Origin: Annulohypoxylon bovei var. microspora
Lineage: Eukaryota > Ascomycota > Sordariomycetes > Xylariales > Hypoxylaceae
Direction of reading: 5' to 3'
Assembly (NCBI GenBank): GCA_022836615.1
Contig: MU405313.1
Span: 1-64,000, forward strand
DNA length: 64,000 bases
In this document: positions 61,604-64,000 of the stretch, piece after piece
Position numbering within the stretch: position 1 is the stretch's first letter
Layout: each line of letters opens with the position of its first letter
Notes under the pieces: model-generated
Seen by the model: only the letters and a program-made list of their open reading frames with translations
Databases searched by the model: none
What the model was told of the DNA's origin: nothing
Program-made: the position numbers and the translations under genes

Positions 61604-63199
61604 ATGAAGATCACTACGATACAGGCCGTCTTAGGGTCGGCAATCCTTCTCTTGAATGCGCAGTTATGCGCCGCTACCACCGGACATACGCACCACCACC
61701 TTCACCTTGAGAAGAAGCATGGTCACATCCATAGCCACGGCCATGGTCTAGCTCAGTATAACAGCTCCAACCCGAAATACAGCGTACGGAATAGCTCGCC
61801 GCTCGCGTCGCGAGATGGCAAGAAGAAATGCCAGTTTCCGAGTGACAAGGGTTTGGTTGCTGTCACACCGTCTGGGCAGAATGGTGGATGGGCGATGGCC
61901 CCCGATCAGCAGTGCGTGTCTGGAACCTGGTGTCCCTTTGCTTGCCCTTCCGGCCAAGTGATGGCGCAATGGAAACCAGGCACGACTTACGCGTATCCTG
62001 AATCCACCGTCAGTGCCAAGTCATTATTTTGACCGAGTATGGAACAATTAGCTAACTCGACTACAGTATGGCGGTATCTACTGCAACGACGGTGAAATTG
62101 AGGTTCCTTTCAAGGATAAAGACTGGTGTGTTGATGGAACTGGTACAGTGGCAGCTGTGAACAAGGCTGGAAAAGTTGTGTCTTTTTGCCAAACTTGCTT
62201 GCCAGGTTACGAGGACATGATCATTCCTAACGATGTTGCTGGTACTATCACTTTAGCTGTTCCGGGTACATCTTACTGGGATTCAACCGCAGCTCAGTAA
62301 GTGTTGATTACTTTAATTAATCGATATCCATACACTGAGCTAACATGTCTAGTTACTATATCAATGCTCCGGGAGTTGATGCCAGTCAAGGATGTCACTG
62401 GGGAGATGAATCGAAGGCAATGGGCAATTGGTCCCCTTTCGTCGCAGGAGCGAATACCGTCGCCGACGGTTCGACCTATGTAAAGCTCGGAATCAACCCG
62501 GTATGGCAAAGCTCCTCGCTCTACGGTACCAAACCGACCTTCGGACTTAAAGTCGAATGCCCGCAAGGAGGCTGCAACGGAGCCAAATGCCAGGTTGACG
62601 GATCTGGTGTAACGAGTGACAACAAGGCATCTGGTGCTGGTGGCGGGGACTTCTGCGTTGTTACGGTCCCTAGTGGGGGTAAGGCTAACATCGTCGTTTA
62701 TAATTTGGATGGGTCTGGAGGAGATTCCGGATCGTCGAGCTCCTCGCTAATTGCGCCTACTTCATTAACCCAAGCACCTACGTCGATAAGCATCACTTCT
62801 ATAAGCTCTGTACCGTCGATAACATCGGTTTCTTCGACGCCGTCTTTGACGCCGCCGGTCTTGTCCAGCTCATCGGCTATCTCAACAAGTAGCAAGGCCG
62901 CCACCACCGCTTATTCGCTATCTTCGAGACATGCAAGTTCTATCGCTAGCACCAGCGCCACCGCCACCGCTAGCTCCACGGCGTACCGAGGCGGAGTTTT
63001 CCAGGAGAATGGAACATCGACCTTGAGCTTTTCCTCGTCTGATCCATCCTCCACATCCGCTCCCGTCTCCGTCTCTTCCAGCGGAGAAGAGTCCGCTTCA
63101 AGTGAGACGAACAAGAATGAAGGCGCAGGTCAGCGACAAGGTGGTGCTGCCATGGCAGGCCTTGTCGTTGCATTTGTGGCTGCTACTTACCTACTTTAA
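61604..63199 (+). CDS. SUN-family (GH132) secreted cell-wall protein
   Basis: Three exons: 61604-62008, 62067-62296 and 62353-63199. Introns are 58 and 56 bp with CTAAC branch sites; the first donor is GTCAGT. Total 493 residues. A signal peptide covers about 1-23. Residues 27-48 are very His-rich (HTHHHLHLEKKHGHIHSHGHG). The SUN domain covers about 75-355. Its cysteine signature is seen as C104-X5-C110-X3-C114, then a fourth Cys at 141 across the first intron, and GVDASQGCHWG and CPQGGCNGAKCQVDG follow. After about 355 comes a long Ser/Thr-rich stalk, then AAMAGLVVAFVAATYLL at the C-terminus, a likely GPI-anchor signal. Yeast relatives (Sim1, Uth1, Nca3, Sun4) act in septation and wall remodelling, and Aspergillus members bind or cut beta-1,3-glucan. 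The activity here is inferred. Confidence 0.92.
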
Positions 63200-64000
63200 G
63201 GTCCTGGAACAGTCATATATGCCGAGTGTGCCAACGCAAATTTATCTTATTTCAGCTATATATTTTAAATTTACCTGCGGGCTCTGGCATGCTTTGGTCG
63301 CGACTATGGGGTTAGCGGCTCCCTTCGCCGCGGCGGTCACACCTTTATCAGCCGGCATTGTCGATATGTATGCTGTCATCTCAGAATGACAATAAACATA
63401 CTTATTTACGTACATATTACAGCCAGGGGGGTTCTTATATCTCCCCTTGGAGCTGGTTGCATATAACGAAAAATTTATTCGATAGTGTTTATTATCTATT
63501 TATGGGCGATCGATAATCTTGGGAATTGTCAACTACTTTCATCTATATTCTTCTTGCTCATCTCGGGCTACACGTTTTTACCTTCTAAATATACCCCTTT
63601 TGTGGAGAGCGCCTGCGGCTGGGTGGTTTGGAGACTTTATTATTCTTCGAGGGAGGCATTCGAATCCAGTTTGGAGCAAGTGGAACGGAGTGTCTTCGAT
63701 GGAGTAAGCTTTGTTGAGAGATAGTGAGATTTGGAGTCAAGAGATGTACACGACCAAGACGACACGCCACGCGAATCAGATTTTGTACTTTGTTCATGAA
63801 CATAGCTGACTTTGGGGCGCCGCAACAAGGGAGTCTTGGATCAAAAGGAAAAACATTTTGGCTGCAGGGTTTGGTAGATTCTCGGATATCTTTTTTGGCT
63901 AACGCGGTTTGAGATTTGGATCCCGCGCGTTTCTTGTAGATATTTTATCTTCTGCCGCGACGTGCTTGCTGTTGGAACTGGCACTTGATAACATTGAATG
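63200..64000. other. SUN gene 3' region and window end
   Basis: No gene is supported. Overlapping open frames of 60-95 codons (for example 63485-63724) have no recognisable domain and compete on both strands. Confidence 0.45.

Noticed and set aside
63485..63724. 79-codon ORF near the window end
   Set aside because: Competes with overlapping frames on both strands; no recognisable feature.

Overview
The window reads as nuclear DNA of a filamentous ascomycete (Pezizomycotina, most likely Sordariomycetes). The evidence is short introns of 49-80 bp with CTAAC/CTGAC-type branch sites, fungus-specific families (HeLo-domain protein, SUN-family cell-wall protein, filamentous-type Csf1) and a long AT-rich block that looks mutated by repeat-induced point mutation (RIP). 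Species cannot be read from the sequence.

Region 1 (1 to about 35,500). After about 230 bp of ordinary sequence the composition drops abruptly to an AT desert of about 35.3 kb with no credible gene. Both edges lie inside the window. It is full of degenerate repeats whose copies differ mainly by C/T and G/A changes. Several pairs of direct repeats are nested around each other (16.6/26.2 kb, then 17.9/23.8 kb, then 19.9/22.35 kb). This is what LTR retrotransposons inserted into one another and then destroyed by RIP would leave. A further pair lies at 7.6/12.2 kb. Several minisatellites of 9, 18-20, 45 and about 200 bp are also present. A heterochromatic island or centromere/subtelomere segment is plausible but not proven.

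Region 2 (about 35,500-51,826). Gene-dense DNA: a HeLo-domain/pseudokinase protein at the very edge of the desert; a six-exon DUF300 (TMEM184/OST-alpha, Hfl1-like) membrane protein on the minus strand; and, divergent from it, csf1, a bridge-like lipid-transfer protein of about 3,237 residues whose first two exons are only 41 and 36 nt.

Region 3 (51,827-57,484). A short acetamidase/formamidase-like gene lacking its N-terminal half, a membrane-anchored histidine-acid-phosphatase-like protein lacking the usual HD motif, and a U6 snRNA gene with an upstream TATA box and a B-box-like palindrome just downstream.

Region 4 (57,485-64,000). A secreted germin-type cupin (minus strand), a gene-poor stretch of 3.2 kb, and a three-exon SUN-family (GH132) cell-wall protein with a histidine-rich N-terminus and a likely GPI signal. 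The genes form no obvious pathway or cluster; the phosphatase, cupin and SUN protein are all predicted to be secreted or cell-surface proteins. No new multi-gene system was recognised. The most notable items are the nested RIP-degraded repeats, the MLKL-like HeLo-pseudokinase layout, the U6 promoter layout and the blocks of near-saturated GC3 inside single exons.
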